From contig CM065173.1 in the NCBI GenBank assembly GCA_033026295.1, positions 6,799,517-6,863,516 on the forward strand: a DNA stretch of 64,000 bases, in the 5' to 3' direction. Within the stretch, counting starts at the first letter, position 1. Each line of letters begins with the position of its first letter. The DNA comes from Channa striata (taxonomy: Eukaryota > Chordata > Actinopteri > Anabantiformes > Channidae). The position numbers and the translations under genes are program-made. Below are positions 51,501 to 63,579 of the stretch, piece by piece. The notes below the pieces were generated by a model, which saw only the letters and a list, made by a program, of their open reading frames with translations, did not search any database and had not been told where the DNA came from.

Positions 51501-54500
51501 TTTTAAATGCAGCTTGTGCTCATATTTTGCTTGTCAAGTGCTCAAGAGCTGCTGGCCAAAGGTCACGTCAAGGCTTCAGCAGAGGAAAACAAGATTGTGT
51601 ATACCTCTCTGGGCATTAGGGGGTTAAAGGTCACCTGGTAACATGCTGTCAAACTGCCCAGATCTTTGAAAAAAAATGTATTTGTAAGATATATCAGGCT
51701 GCAGTTTAAGTGTCTTGCCTGTGTCTTGCTTGTCAAGCTTCTGTACAGTCTCCCGCATACTGATTATATTCCATTGTTTACTACAATTCCGGCCAAACCC
51801 TATGTGGATTGTACTACAGCTACAGCTACTACTAGAACCATCCTTACAACCTCACGCACAAGAAAACTTCCAACTCCAAATTGTGAGAGACCTTAAAGCA
51901 AAGAAACAGCTCCTCAGAACATCCTCTAACGAGGTGCAGATTCATATCCTGCAACTACAGACACAGAGTTTTCTTTGTCTTTAGCCAGTGTCTGTCAGAG
52001 AAAATGAAATAGAAGAAAATGTAGGACAGAACAGCTGTTGTTCTGTTTACTTACTCTATATCTTTAACTCATGCATCTGCTTGAACATCAGTACCGAGCC
52101 TTAAGCAGCTGTCGGCCTGGACCTCAAACTAACCACATGGTAATATAGTTATGATGTGTAAAGCTCTGCTGTTATTTCCCTCCATGTGCTGGTCTGCATT
52201 GTGCAAACTGTGTAAACAAGTGAAATTGTTTTCTTGACACACTGTTGACCTATTGATTCCCAACGTGTGCCCAACGGTTTCTTGTTTTTAACCTTACCAA
52301 AACTAGTAAATAAGATCCTAACAAAGACCTCGCCAAATTTAATCAGGCCTCTGCCACCAATTCAGGTCTCCCGGGGTTTTTTTCTCCTCAGGCTTTTGTT
52401 CTGACTTGACAGTAAATGAGCTGCTCTTCCTCTCTCTCACCCCTGTAGGAACACAGTTAATGATACCGGCTGTACAGGAGGAACAGGAGCTGGAAGTGCA
52501 GCACAGACGGCCTGTAGTTGAGTTTGTTGATAATGGAAAGTCCGTGTTGCAAGATTTATGTGTGGAATTGGTGTCTTCGTCATAGATAACTTGGAATAAA
52601 AGCTAATCAAATCTGTAATCCTCTCCAAATGTTCTTCACAGAGCCCTTACTACAGCAGCTTTGTGGACGAACTGACCGAGTATAAGACCAAGAACATCCT
52701 CGCCAATCCCCATCATGAACGGTAAAGACATGGTGGCAGTCATGATGGCTGTCAACAAGCTGGACGGCCCGTGCTTCACCAACAAAGACGAAGAGGTAAC
52801 ACATTTATGCTGCCCACCCTGAAACTTCACCCCGACTCCTTTTATTGTTGTGTTTCAGTCACTTGGATAAAACGCAGTTTCAGTTATATTAGAGCAGCTT
52901 TAAAAATCAATTTCTCAATGCCTGAGACAGGAAACAAGCACAGGATTGAAACATATCTGTCCGTAGCTTCCATGTGGTTTCCAGTTTTTCATTTATTTCC
53001 TTTTCTCACGCTTTAGGTCACTTCTACAAAGGAACAGATTTTTTTTTTGAATCGGTGACGGGCTGCCTGACTGACTATCAGAGTCAGTCTGACAACAATA
53101 TTATTTGTATTCACTCACATTCTGGGAGCCTGCAAGTCAGAAACATGTCATCTACTTAACTAATATCCAAGTAATGGTTTGTAACTTGGCATAACGCCTA
53201 ATTTGCACCACATGATGTCACGTGCTAATGAAAATGGTGACCTAGAGAACACAATACACAAAGGAATGATGAAATAATAGATGTTTGATGTTATAATGGC
53301 TAAGTCACTAAATGTAATGCTTTATTTACATAAAACCATCAGCTGTCCAGCTGCTGTGGCCTGCAGCTGTTGTGCAAATCATCTAAACTCAGCTGATATA
53401 CAGCTACACAAATCTAAAGTCTCAACGCTAACAAGTCCTCTCATTTAACTTTCCAGATTTGAAAAGGATGACATTCTTTACCCAATAGGGGCCTGTCAGA
53501 GAATATTTGGAGACAGATTTGCATTTGGTGCAAAGGGCCATGCAGCCGTGATGAAAGATAAACTGAAAAATTCATTATTACTTCCTTCCTGTTGAAGCAA
53601 TGAAATGTGATGTGAAAGCGTGTTCATAATGTCACTGTGTTGTATACATCAGTAAAATAATCACCGCCACAGTGTGCACTCACATTCTATTACATCAATC
53701 ATTTTTTTATTACGTCGCTGTGTGCTGCTGTTGGCTCAGCTGCTTGGGTCGAGCAGTGGACTGTGGCTGCGCTCTCTGTAGAAAACAACATTAAAATTAC
53801 TGCATATTCAGTTCTTATTGAATATGCATTTTGTTAGTGAAGATATAATTTGACGTATATATCTGTTGACAGCCTTTCAGTCCAAAATGTGCTGCTGCAT
53901 TTTGATGATACAGCATGAAATGTACTCTCATGTTCCAGACCCTAAACAAGTATCTGAACTTTGCCAACCTGGTGCTGAGAGTTTTCCACCTGAACTACCT
54001 ACACAACTGTGAGACCAGGAGAGGACAGGTGAGTAGATCTGTAGGTCTGGTTCAGCTTAGTTCCTCACTCCGAACGGGTTAAAACCTCAGCCCAATCGTG
54101 GCTGCGCTGTGTTGATTCTGTCGTGCAGGTGCTGCTGTGGTCGGCCAGCAAGGTGTTTGAAGAGCTGACAGACATCGAGAGGCAGTTCCACAAGGCGCTG
54201 TACACCGTCCGAGCTTTCCTCAACTGTGACCGTTACTCTGTGGGTCTGCTGGACATGACCAAGACCAAGGTGGGTGACCAGAGATGCACACGCAGAGTCA
54301 CGGGGAGGCTGGGAAACAAACAAATCAATAAAGAGGAGTGCAGGCAGTTCTCTGTGTGCAGATCCCTGTCTGTGCTACTGAGTTTTAGATTTTCAGGCTT
54401 CAAAGAATTAACACTGATTTCCAGTTTTAGGAACTGATTGTTTGAATAAAACTAAAACTCTAAGCAACATTTTGGGTCTAAATTTGGATCTAAAGGAGCT

Positions 54501-57500
54501 GAAATCCTCACATTGCTAAATCTGGATGCATCTGTTGCTCATTATGTATCACTGCTGTTGAATTCTGATGATTTCAGCCTCCATATTTTCTCCCCATCAT
54601 ATTGCGAGAAACACAGTCCTTTGGAGATTCTTTGTCTATTCCACATGATAGTTGTGTCTCCAATTTAACTCCCTTCTGCTTTTGGTGTAAATAAAAGAAG
54701 CAATACTTTTAACCATGTAGTGATTAGTAGTGCACTATCCCTAAATATTAACACATTGTCATAAATGCTTCTTATTGGCTGTGGCTAACACCTAATTGCA
54801 AACAGATGCCGGTTGATTCCTAACACCTGCTGTCTGAGAACAAACACATGTCTGCCTGCACAGATGGCTGCGTGGTAACAACACTAGGTTTTATCAATAG
54901 AGTACTTAAGAACTAGTAGCTCAGATTTTGTCAGCGTTTTTAGGCATGTAAGCTACAATATGTGGTCGCTGGATCTAAATAATAGAACAGTATGATGTCC
55001 TGCTCTACATAATTTGCTTGCCCTCTGTGTTTATGTCTGTGTGTAGGAGTTCTTCGACATGTGGCCAATTCTGATGGGAGAGGTCGCACCATATGATGGA
55101 CCTAAAACTCCTGATGGCAGGGTGAGGATGTATTTACCCACAGCTCCTTTTCACTCCTGCTAAATCCAACAGACCTCTGAAAACTGCAATCACTATTCCC
55201 AAGTAGTACTTTAGTTATCCCCAGTGGCAACATCAGGTCAAAATGTCCCTTTGACTATTATTTATACATGAGATGATGAATGCACTGAGTATTTATGGCC
55301 CACAGAGGACGATTTCTTTAGTGATTCTTTGTCCTTCCTACCAGTTCTGCGCTCAGGCCAAATTTTCCACCTTTTCAAAAACGAGGGGCCCTAAAGGACA
55401 GAAAGGCTAAATCACCAGTATGTCATTTATTCTGCCACTTTCACCCATTTACGGCTGTGAAGTGTAAAAAAGCAGTCTAGTGTCCAGGAGCCGCTGTTAA
55501 GCTTTTGACCTTTACTCACATTGAGAGTATTTGAGAACAATGTGAGCGGGCAGCCATTCAGCATTTGATTATATTTAGTAAACGTCAGTTATTTTAAACA
55601 TATTATTCTAATGCAGTGAACGAGAATAAATGACATTTACCTATGATAAAGGATTTATTCTTTTGAATATATTACGAAAACCCTGTAGCCCTGTGTAGTT
55701 TGATTGATTCATGACCTTTAGAATAAAAATGGTGGAGTCAACAGCTACTACCACATCATTGAACTTAATATTACAAAGTAACTAAGTACATATGCCCAAG
55801 TATTGTACTCAGGTACAGTTCTGAGGTATTCCTACTCTGCTTAAGTATTTCCATTTTGTGCTACTACTACTTCTATTTCCACCACTAACTTTTCTGAATC
55901 AGGTTAACAAAACAAAATACTGAATTTTCAAAATATGGCATTAAAAATACAGTAAATATGTATTGAAAGGATGGCTCTGTTGGAAATTTTAAAGAACCAA
56001 ACTGATTTCCATGTAAATAATAAAATGTTTGTTTTCTCCAGGAAATTATCTTCTACAAGATAATTGACTACATCCTCCACGGTAAAGAGGACATCAAAGT
56101 CATACCGTGAGTCACAACTGACAAGTATTTTAAGATTTTGGAGAGTGTTATCATTGGTAACAAGGGACCCACAGTTAACAACTGGATACTAATATATTCC
56201 TAACAAATGAAACTACTGTATATATGATCAATATTAGCTGATAGAAACACCCCCCCCAAAAAAAATTTATTTAGGACATATCCGAAGAATAAGTGACTTA
56301 CTGTTCTCTGCTCGTCTCTTGCACAGGATTGCTTCTCTTGTAAACATTAATAACCACTGTGGCTGCAGTCTCGACTGTGCAAACAGAGTTTTTATTGTTG
56401 GAAACAGAGTTTTTATTGTTGGTTTTTCATATTGCATTTTTATCTACGCTTATGCAGTCACATAAAATGAACATTTTGGACAGTTCAGTTTTATTTGTGT
56501 TATGTACATATACGTACACCAGCCCACATGAGCTTACAAGACACTATAAATACCACTGCATCTGTGACGTAACTACAAGCTCAAACACGAGTGTGAGATT
56601 TATTTATTTTTATTACAAACACTCTGTCTTCTGTCCCAAACTCTGCAAGTGTGTGTGTATATGTGAAAAGAAAAAAAGTTTCTAGAAAAACTCATCATAC
56701 ATACAGAACAACTCATTAAATCATCATACAGTGATTATTATGAAATAAAATGGACAGAGTTTTACATTTTTGCCCATACCAAGTGTACCCCATAACTGAA
56801 CAATTTCATTCCTTTAGAAATGCCTTTCATTTAGGCAAATGGTATCAAGATTAAGGCCATATCGCATTTGTTCCCTCAGATCACAGTTGCCAGCCTCCTC
56901 CCATTAATATTCCAGTGAGCTAATTGAAGTTATCGATCACTTCTGCTCCCCGAGCCTCCTCCGAAACGAGTTTTGATGATAATGTTTAACCGGTCTTTCA
57001 CTGCTGACCAGGGTAAAATGGGAGTTCCATAAGAATACCCTAAAGTTCAAATGAGTAAAAGCCTCTCTGCATGAGATTTGGCACAATAGATCTTACAACT
57101 TCTGCATATGACACAGTCACTTTGTCAAAAGCAATTCGATTTATCTTTAGTTTTCATGCTGTGATGATGATGACGTTTCATTCATCCCTAGGAATCCTCC
57201 AGCAGATCACTGGGCCCTGGTCAGCGGTTTACCAACCTACGTAGCAGAAACGGGACTGGTCAGTGTCTGCTTTCCATTACACAATCTCAAATCCTGTTTG
57301 TATCTCAATGGGTAATGTGAATGGGTAAATGAGAAGTAGTGTAAAACTCTTTGAGTACCAACAAGTAGAAAAGCGAAAAGACATTTCTCATGTTTCAGCA
57401 GAAAAAGTCAGAAATTTGAATTGTGAAATTCAAAGCAATGTTGACCTGATGTAGATTTGGCTTCTGTAAATGAAATGTTTGTAGGAAGTGCTAACTGTCG

Positions 57501-60500
57501 TTAAAGATAAGCAACATACTTCATAATCCCCCCATGTTTCCTCCTCCAAGACAAGGAATCAAAATCAGTTTCAAAAGTGAGTTTTCTACACCTGCTCAGT
57601 GACTATCGAGTCCAAGCGTGTGAATTAAACAGCACGTGAATAAGAATGAGCCAGTGACCAGGTAAAACAAATGGTCTCAGCTGTGTTCAGCAGTGGGGAG
57701 GGATAAACTGTATGTCCTGTCAAACAAACAGGGACATGTTGATATGCAGCCTTTTCAGAGACCCAGAGATGTTACAAATGTAAATCAGCGCGGCTCTGAT
57801 TATGTTCAGAGAAACAACCTGTTGCATGTGCAGGGGTTTAATCAAATACCTTAATCACAGACTACTGGCAGACGACAAAAGAAGAGTGTAAGACTCACCT
57901 GTCTACCTGGCCAAGACTCACCTGTCTACCTGGTAGTTCAATAGTTGAAATTGACAAAACTAAGAAACACAAAATAACTAAAAAAGAAATTCGACTTAAG
58001 TATTGTAAATGACCAAAAAAAAAAAAAAAAAAAAAAAAATGCCCCAACATTGTAAATATTTAAATGATTTTGATGGTTTGAACTTTTTGCTGTAATTGGC
58101 TCAAATGGTCTTAGTGTCATCAGGATCAAGTCTTGTATTTTTTTTCTTTTATTACTTTTTTTTTTTTTTTTTTTTTTTAGATAAAATTGTTGTTTTTTTG
58201 CTATAAAGAATTTCATCAATATCATTACATGGTATCTAGTGTGTTCATTAAACAACTTATGGCTTATACAACTTCTATTGTTTAACTCTATACAGGTATT
58301 GAATTAAAGCCACAGCAAATTTAAACATGTTAGCGTGTAATTATGATTATAAATGAGGGGGGGGGTCTACCTTTCAGACCACCGTGTGGCAGTCTGACAG
58401 TGATGTGACATGTAGCACCTGGAGTGTTACTGAAGTCAAAATGACAAAATGCACAACTTTTTAGTGGGAGACAATCATTTCCTTTAATTTACATCTCTGT
58501 AAATGTGCCAGTGTTAGCAAAAGGTCCCTGGACAGATCTTATAATGTCACAGGTAAAAATCTATATAAAAGATACTTCAATTAAACAACAATAAATGTGT
58601 GTATCATGGCCCAAATCACAATGTTTCCATAAGTCTAATTTTGATGTTCTTGTCCTAAAGCTAAGAATATTGAATTGTTACCGCCAGGTGACCCCCGGGT
58701 CCAACCTACTGAACCTAGTCGATTAGATTCTTATATGGCATGATGAGCACCTAGACGGCTGCTTACAGAACCGTAATTATGGGTTGGTCAGAACTTTTGT
58801 TGGTCCATTGGATGGCGGGATCTCTTCTTGATCAGATGCTCAGGGACTGTTTAGAATATAGCAGTATGTCCATATAGTTTGTATTGTTTCGTGTTGACTG
58901 GACCTTTACTTTCTGTTGTCGGATATTGTATATTAAAGGACAGTGTATGGTGAGAGTTCATTTTACTGGATCCATTCAGTGACATTTATGGCTTTGTATC
59001 AACTCCTCTTACCTCACAAGTCTATAAAGTCCAGCTTTATTAATGCGACTGGATGTTTTAAAAGTCACCGAGTGTTGCTGGATTTCACTAAAATGTCTCC
59101 TTCAGAACAAGTGTCTCGTTCTTATTTCTCAGTCTGACATTAAGAGAACAACTTTCTGTTCCGCTGAGCATGAATCTGTGCAAAAGCAGTGTCCTTTCAA
59201 AGTGCGGCCTTTATTTCCAAAAAATCTTTATTGGAAACTGCAGGTGGTCAGAAGAGCAGAACGCCATCAGACCTTATTACACAGTTGTCAGTGTGGCCAC
59301 CGTTGTGGAAATGAAGGTGCTCGGCCACGCGCTGCCGTGATGTATAATTGTAATTTCGGCCGCCACTGTAATTAATCAGTGTGCTTTACCCAAACCACTG
59401 ACTCTGCCATCGCTCGTCTGTCCGTCCCTCCTCCTGCCTCATCCCGTATGTCCTCTGCTGCCCTGTCCTTTCACTGTCTGTGCTGCTTGTCATTTTTCAA
59501 TTCGGCATCATCTGTCCTCGTCCATCTCTCTCTTCCTTCTCTTCTGTATCACGTAAAAGTCTTTTCATAAATCGAGAAGGAAAAAGACGTCAGATTGACA
59601 CTAATAGTTTGGGATGTGACACAAGGGGTTGTGAATGGATTCACAGTGGAGCAATAAAACTTTGTCAGCTCCTGATGATTATGACGAGGGTGATAATAAT
59701 AACATATGAACAGAACTCTAATATGAAGGAACTCTTTATCCTGTTACAGTATATCTGTTTTTCCTCTCCCATTACTTTCAAACCTGACCTCATCCTATTT
59801 ATTTGATGTCAAACGTTAGATATTACACCAGGAATTCATTTACGCAGGTGTTTTGTCATTTTTTTTTTTGCCACCCAAAACTAGAATATATGCCCCATCA
59901 GATTATAACATCTGTCACCAAAATGTCACCATCCTTATTTTTGTCTCTTCTCATTTCTCCTCATCCACAGATCTGTAACATCATGAATGCAGCTGAAGAT
60001 GAATTTTTTGACTTCCAGGTAAGATGGCTGACAAAGTTATTCAATTCTACACTAGAGAGTTTAACTCAGTATTACACTCAGCTTCTACATCTCCTGGCTG
60101 TTTGAAAACTCTGATTACAACAAGCCGTTTAGCTGCTTCGGGCATCACGTTACACACAACACATGCAGGACAACAAAATGTCAGAGTCATTAGCACCACA
60201 ATTTTGCATCATTTGGTTAAATATCAAGCATCCATTTTTCATCAAGTCAGCTTTTAAAAACCTAAGGGACTAAGATACTGGAGATAATTTAGTGAAAGAA
60301 CAATTCAATAAAATTGGCTCGTTTCCACCAATGATTGAGATGATCAGGTTGACAGAGAAAATCTGAACTCTGCATGTAGAAGATGTTTATGATTGAAAGA
60401 TGCAGAAATATAATTTACATTTTATTTTTAATCCAAGATAAGTTTCAACTTTTTTTAACTTAAAGGACGAATTTAATAATCTAAAACAAATTTGTACCTA

Positions 60501-61638
60501 ATATTTTTTATTATAACTAGCAGGTGGCATATATGCTCTGGCTGATTAGTTTATATGAGACTTTCTAGAGTATTGTCAATAAAATAGATGTATATTTAGA
60601 CATAGTGTATGTGAAAACTAATTTAGCCTCTCATCTACCTCAAGAAACCACCAGGGATCAATCCTAAAGAACTAATTTGCCTCATAGTCATCCTGAATTA
60701 AGCACATGTCCCATATTCTCTGCTCTCCTTAGTTTAAATTGGTTTCCTGAGGACTATAAAAGGTAGTTTTTGTATTTATCCTTATTATTAAATTACCTCC
60801 TTGTATCAGTGGTAGCATTTGTCCCTGTTCATACCCTAATCTCTTTTCAGCACTGCTGACAATTAGTCTTAATGTTGATATGAGAATCCACCAGTTTGTC
60901 CTCTGACACGATTTTTATGCATTTATCAAAACCAGTGCTCAGAGTAGCCAGACTGGGAGATTTTTACATTAGTAGGAGCGAGCAGGAATGTGGTTTATTT
61001 AAAAGCCAGCATTATCTGCAGTGCTCACAGCTCCTTTACTATCGAATGAGATTTTTGTTTTTGCACAGTTCACTGTTATTGTGTATAGATTGTTTGAAAA
61101 TCAATTGCAAATTGTAATTTTTCCATTTTAAAGTAAATGGAGCGTGCAAAAGTGACAAGAGCAGTAAAATGGTGTTAAATTCGTTCACAAGGATCTTGAG
61201 GTACCTTGTCCCATCCTCACAACATTTAACCCAGTTTTGTCATCCATTGACAAAGGAACATATGACAAACATGAGATTTTTAGACTGCACCTTCTCATCA
61301 ATTTCCAAGCTTTTCATTTGATTTGACTATTTTCACATTTACTATTTACCTCTGTGATTTGGCTGCAGTAAAGTGATCGGTTACACAAAGAAAAAAACTG
61401 CAAGGCAGTTTGTTCACATTTTGAGGAAGTTACTACATAAATTATCATCATTAAAATGATTTTCTCAGTATGTTTCCTTTGACATTTTTGTAACTTTTGT
61501 AACTGTCGTGATGGAAAGAAAATTGTCTTCCAAAAGAACGTTATTAAATTTAAAGTGTCCCCACTACTGTCTAAAAATACATCAAAGAAACATTGCAGAT
61601 AAACCATGTTCTTATTTATAGCCATTGGAATAATGCAT

Positions 61639-61688
<50 letters not shown>

Positions 61689-61845
61689 GAAAGAGCCTCT
61701 GGACGAGTCTGGCTGGACCATTAAGAATGTCCTGTCTATGCCAATTGTCAACAAGAAAGAGGAGATTGTGGGTGTGGCCACGTTCTATAACAGGAAGGAT
61801 GGGAAACCCTTTGATGAAATGGACGAAACACTGATGGAGGTACAG

Positions 61846-61901
<56 letters not shown>

Positions 61902-62731
61902 ACATCACTGACTCATGGGTTTATAAATACACTCAGGCCATTCAGAGCATGTGCATTATTTATCACTGGGCCTGGAGGCTTTTTACTGAGCTTTCTCTAT
62001 CTGCTTCGCTGCTCACAATCCACTTACAATACACAACCTGACAGTTTGATCCACAACTGTTCTTTTAGGTTAAAGTGGTAATTTTTTGTGTGACATATTC
62101 ATATATATTATCAGTGCAACAAAACCCACAGTTTTATGATGTTGTAAGCTGGTGATGGTGGCAGGTACATTTACAGACATACGTTACTGTACTACAGTGT
62201 TGTGCTTAAAGAAGTGAACAAGCGTGAAAGCAGAAGCAGGAGCACACTCGTTCTTTGGACTTGTGCTAAAATGTCAAGCTTTGTACTAAAGTCTGAGCTG
62301 CACCTGTTCATATTCACACAGATTGGTGCATGTAGAGCCATATTTACTTTGTGGTGGTCATTCTTTTTTAGGGGAACGATCAGAACTTCTTCCTCAGCAA
62401 ACAGCATTTATATTTTCACATAGTTTTATCTACCAAAGGCAGTTTCATCAACCAATGTTATGCAACCAGTGATTCGAAAGGTTTATTCAGTTTGAGGATT
62501 TGGGTGATTGTTCATTGTTTACTTGTACATATTTTCAGACAGTAATATACTGTAAAATTTCTCTCTCACACGCATCCACGTGTCCAGTCTATGACCCAGT
62601 TCCTAGGTTGGTCGGTGCTGAACACTGACACCTATGACAAGATGAACAAGCTGGAAAACAGGAAGGACATCTTCCAGGACATGGTGCTGTATCACGTCAA
62701 GTGTCGCAAGGATGAAATCCAGAACATTCTG
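48184..62731 (+). CDS. pde6a: pde6a, rod cGMP phosphodiesterase alpha subunit, 5' part (coding exons 1-11)
   Basis: Alpha catalytic subunit of rod PDE6, which hydrolyses cGMP in outer segments when activated by transducin. Eleven coding exons give residues 1-468: N-terminus (FAKQYY, KVISDLL), GAF-A (about 70-220) with the cGMP-binding NK-x5-F-x3-DE motif NKLDGPCFTNKDE, and GAF-B (about 255-430) ending NRKDGKPFDEMDE, then the linker LENRKDIFQDMV. The catalytic HD-type domain lies beyond the right edge. PDE6A is preferred over PDE6B because of the N-terminus and the slc26a2 neighbour; PDE6C is less likely. All junctions keep phase with the human gene except for one extra C in exon 3 (52708-52711), which brings an in-frame TAA at 52723-52725 and would leave a 184-residue product. 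It is divergent from slc26a2. Confidence 0.92.
49151..49292 (+). CDS. pde6a: pde6a coding exon 2
   Basis: Acceptor TTCACCTCCAG, donor GAG|GTAGAT. Encodes LFNVHKDAVFDDCLVPPDSE and PLDMGVVGHVASTKK of GAF-A. Confidence 0.93.
49293..52641 (+). other. pde6a: pde6a intron 2
   Basis: A 3.3 kb intron with a (TG)n-rich tract at 50991-51034 and otherwise AT-rich unique-looking sequence. No extra exon recognised. Confidence 0.8.
50991..51034. repeat. (TG)n microsatellite, interrupted
   Basis: TG dinucleotide tract with small interruptions (TTGTGTGTTTGTG). Confidence 0.9.
52642..52795 (+). CDS. pde6a: pde6a coding exon 3, frame broken by one extra base
   Basis: Acceptor GTTCTTCACAG, donor GAG|GTAACA. 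The exon is 154 nt, while 51 codons (153 nt) are expected from the human exon. The first frame reads SPYYSSFVDELTEYKTKNIL then ANP and runs into HHER-stop. Shifting by one base after CCCC gives IMNGKDMVAVMMAVNKLDG and CFTNKDEE, which is clearly the right continuation. The surplus C lies in the run at 52708-52711. Splice sites and the rest of the exon look normal. Confidence 0.92.
53939..54028 (+). CDS. pde6a: pde6a coding exon 4
   Basis: Acceptor CATGTTCCAG, donor CAG|GTGAGT. 30 codons in phase 0: TLNKYLNFANLVLRVF and LHNCETRRGQ. Confidence 0.93.
54129..54269 (+). CDS. pde6a: pde6a coding exon 5
   Basis: Acceptor TCTGTCGTGCAG, donor AAG|GTGGGT. 47 codons: VLLWSASKVFEELTDIERQF to SVGLLDMTKTK, the start of GAF-B. 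The preceding intron is only 100 bp. Confidence 0.93.
55047..55121 (+). CDS. pde6a: pde6a coding exon 6
   Basis: Acceptor GTCTGTGTGTAG, donor AGG|GTGAGG. 25 codons: EFFDMWPILMGEVAPYDG then PKTPDGR. Confidence 0.93.
56042..56106 (+). CDS. pde6a: pde6a coding exon 7
   Basis: Acceptor TTTTCTCCAG, donor CC|GTGAGT. EIIFYKIIDYILHGKEDIKV and IP; ends after two bases of a proline codon. Confidence 0.93.
56381..56422 (+). repeat. Perfect 21 bp tandem duplication in pde6a intron 7
   Basis: The 21 bp unit beginning AAACAGAGTTTTTATTG occurs twice head to tail without a mismatch. Confidence 0.95.
57192..57258 (+). CDS. pde6a: pde6a coding exon 8
   Basis: Acceptor TTCATCCCTAG, donor CTG|GTCAGT. NPPADHWALVSGLPTYVAET then GL. 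Confidence 0.93.
57890..57933 (+). repeat. 23 bp tandem duplication in pde6a intron 8
   Basis: AAGACTCACCTGTCTACCTGG occurs twice, separated by CC. Confidence 0.95.
58015..58178. repeat. Poly-A and poly-T tracts in inverted arrangement
   Basis: 25 A residues (58015-58039) are followed about 115 bp later by 23 T residues (58156-58178), within pde6a intron 8. The transcript could fold back over this interval. No element ends were recognised. Confidence 0.85.
59971..60018 (+). CDS. pde6a: pde6a coding exon 9
   Basis: Acceptor CTCATCCACAG, donor CAG|GTAAGA. 16 codons: ICNIMNAAEDEFFDFQ. Confidence 0.92.
61641..61682. repeat. (TG)n tract abutting the pde6a exon 10 acceptor
   Basis: 42 bp of TG repeats ending 7 nt before exon 10, then CGCGCAG. 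It takes the place of the usual polypyrimidine tract. Confidence 0.95.
61690..61839 (+). CDS. pde6a: pde6a coding exon 10
   Basis: Acceptor TGTGCGCGCAG, donor GAG|GTACAG. 50 codons in phase 0 on both sides: KEPLDESGWTIKNVLSMPIV, VGVATFYNRKDGKPFDEMDE, TLME. It holds the second cGMP-binding-type NRKDGKPFDEMDE stretch of GAF-B. (TG)n tracts lie within 7-8 nt of both ends. Confidence 0.94.
61848..61897. repeat. (TG)n tract just after the pde6a exon 10 donor
   Basis: 50 bp of TG repeats starting 8 nt after exon 10. Confidence 0.95.
62588..62731 (+). CDS. pde6a: pde6a coding exon 11
   Basis: Acceptor CACGTGTCCAG; 48 codons: SMTQFLGWSVLNTDTYDKMN, KLENRKDIFQDMVLYHVKC, RKDEIQNIL. The donor in phase with the human gene is CTG|GTTAGT. 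A stronger consensus GTAAGT begins 4 nt later. Confidence 0.92.
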
Positions 62732-62834
62732 GTTAGTAAGTACAGTAGATCTGGCATAGAATCGTCTGATTCTCCATCAAATCAACTCCAACAGGGATAA
62801 AGTTCTGCCTCGGTACGAACAAAGTGTGTGTTAG

Positions 62835-62975
62835 AAGAGGCAGTTGTGGCTCAGGAGGTGGAGTAAGCTGTGCATTTACTACAAGTTTGTCAAGTTAATC
62901 TTCAGCTTGCCCTGGTGTAAGTTTGAGTTGTAAGTCACTTTGGATAAAAGTTCCAGCTAGATGACTAAGATGAAA
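62835..62975 (+). repeat. Composite fish repeat copy
   Basis: Starts GCAGTTGTGGCTCAGGAGGT and ends AAGTCACTTTGGATAAAAGT, TCCAGCTAGATGACTAAG. The end matches, in inverted orientation, the copy at 63593-63650. The start resembles the repeats at 2653 and 40375. Confidence 0.55.
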
Positions 62976-63579
62976 AGTAATGTTTGGGCTAAAGCTTCCT
63001 GGTAGGAAATATATATATATTTTTTTACAGTTTTGGTGACCTGTAAATATTTGGTTGCATAAAACAAAAAATTTATTCATTTTTAAAATAACTCAGAACC
63101 AACAGCACCACTATGTTAGAACTGCTTTATGTACACATAAAATCTGCATTAGGGTTAGGAAACCTTCAGGTTAAGCGTATGTTAACTTCCACTTCTAACT
63201 AACTAACTAACACTTGTATTAAAATCATCATTAAAATGCGCAACATCTCGCACTGGAGTTGCACCCTGGTCTCCTGTGGAGTCCCGTGTCTTGTTGTACC
63301 GTACATCACGCTGGGCTCTGCCCTGCCCGATCCTCGTTTTGGACTCTGTATGGTTTATTAGTCTCCTGCCTGTGGTCAGTACTGTGTTAGGTTTATTTGT
63401 TGTATCAGCCTCATTTCCATTTAGTTTGTGGTGTGTATTGGTTATTTTATAGGTCTGTCTGAACCCTGTATGTACAATTTCTTTGCTCCAACACTTCCCC
63501 TGTATGCATAGTTGGTCAAAGTTTTTTTAAAGTTACATTTCCTGTGTGGTTTCATCCTCCTTGTGGAGTGATTTTTAGT

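Noticed and set aside
61606..61911. Long CVCVCV / HTHTHT frames around 61.6-61.9 kb and the poly-TH frame at 26 kb
   Set aside because: They are products of (TG)n repeats; only the exon 10 portion in between is coding.
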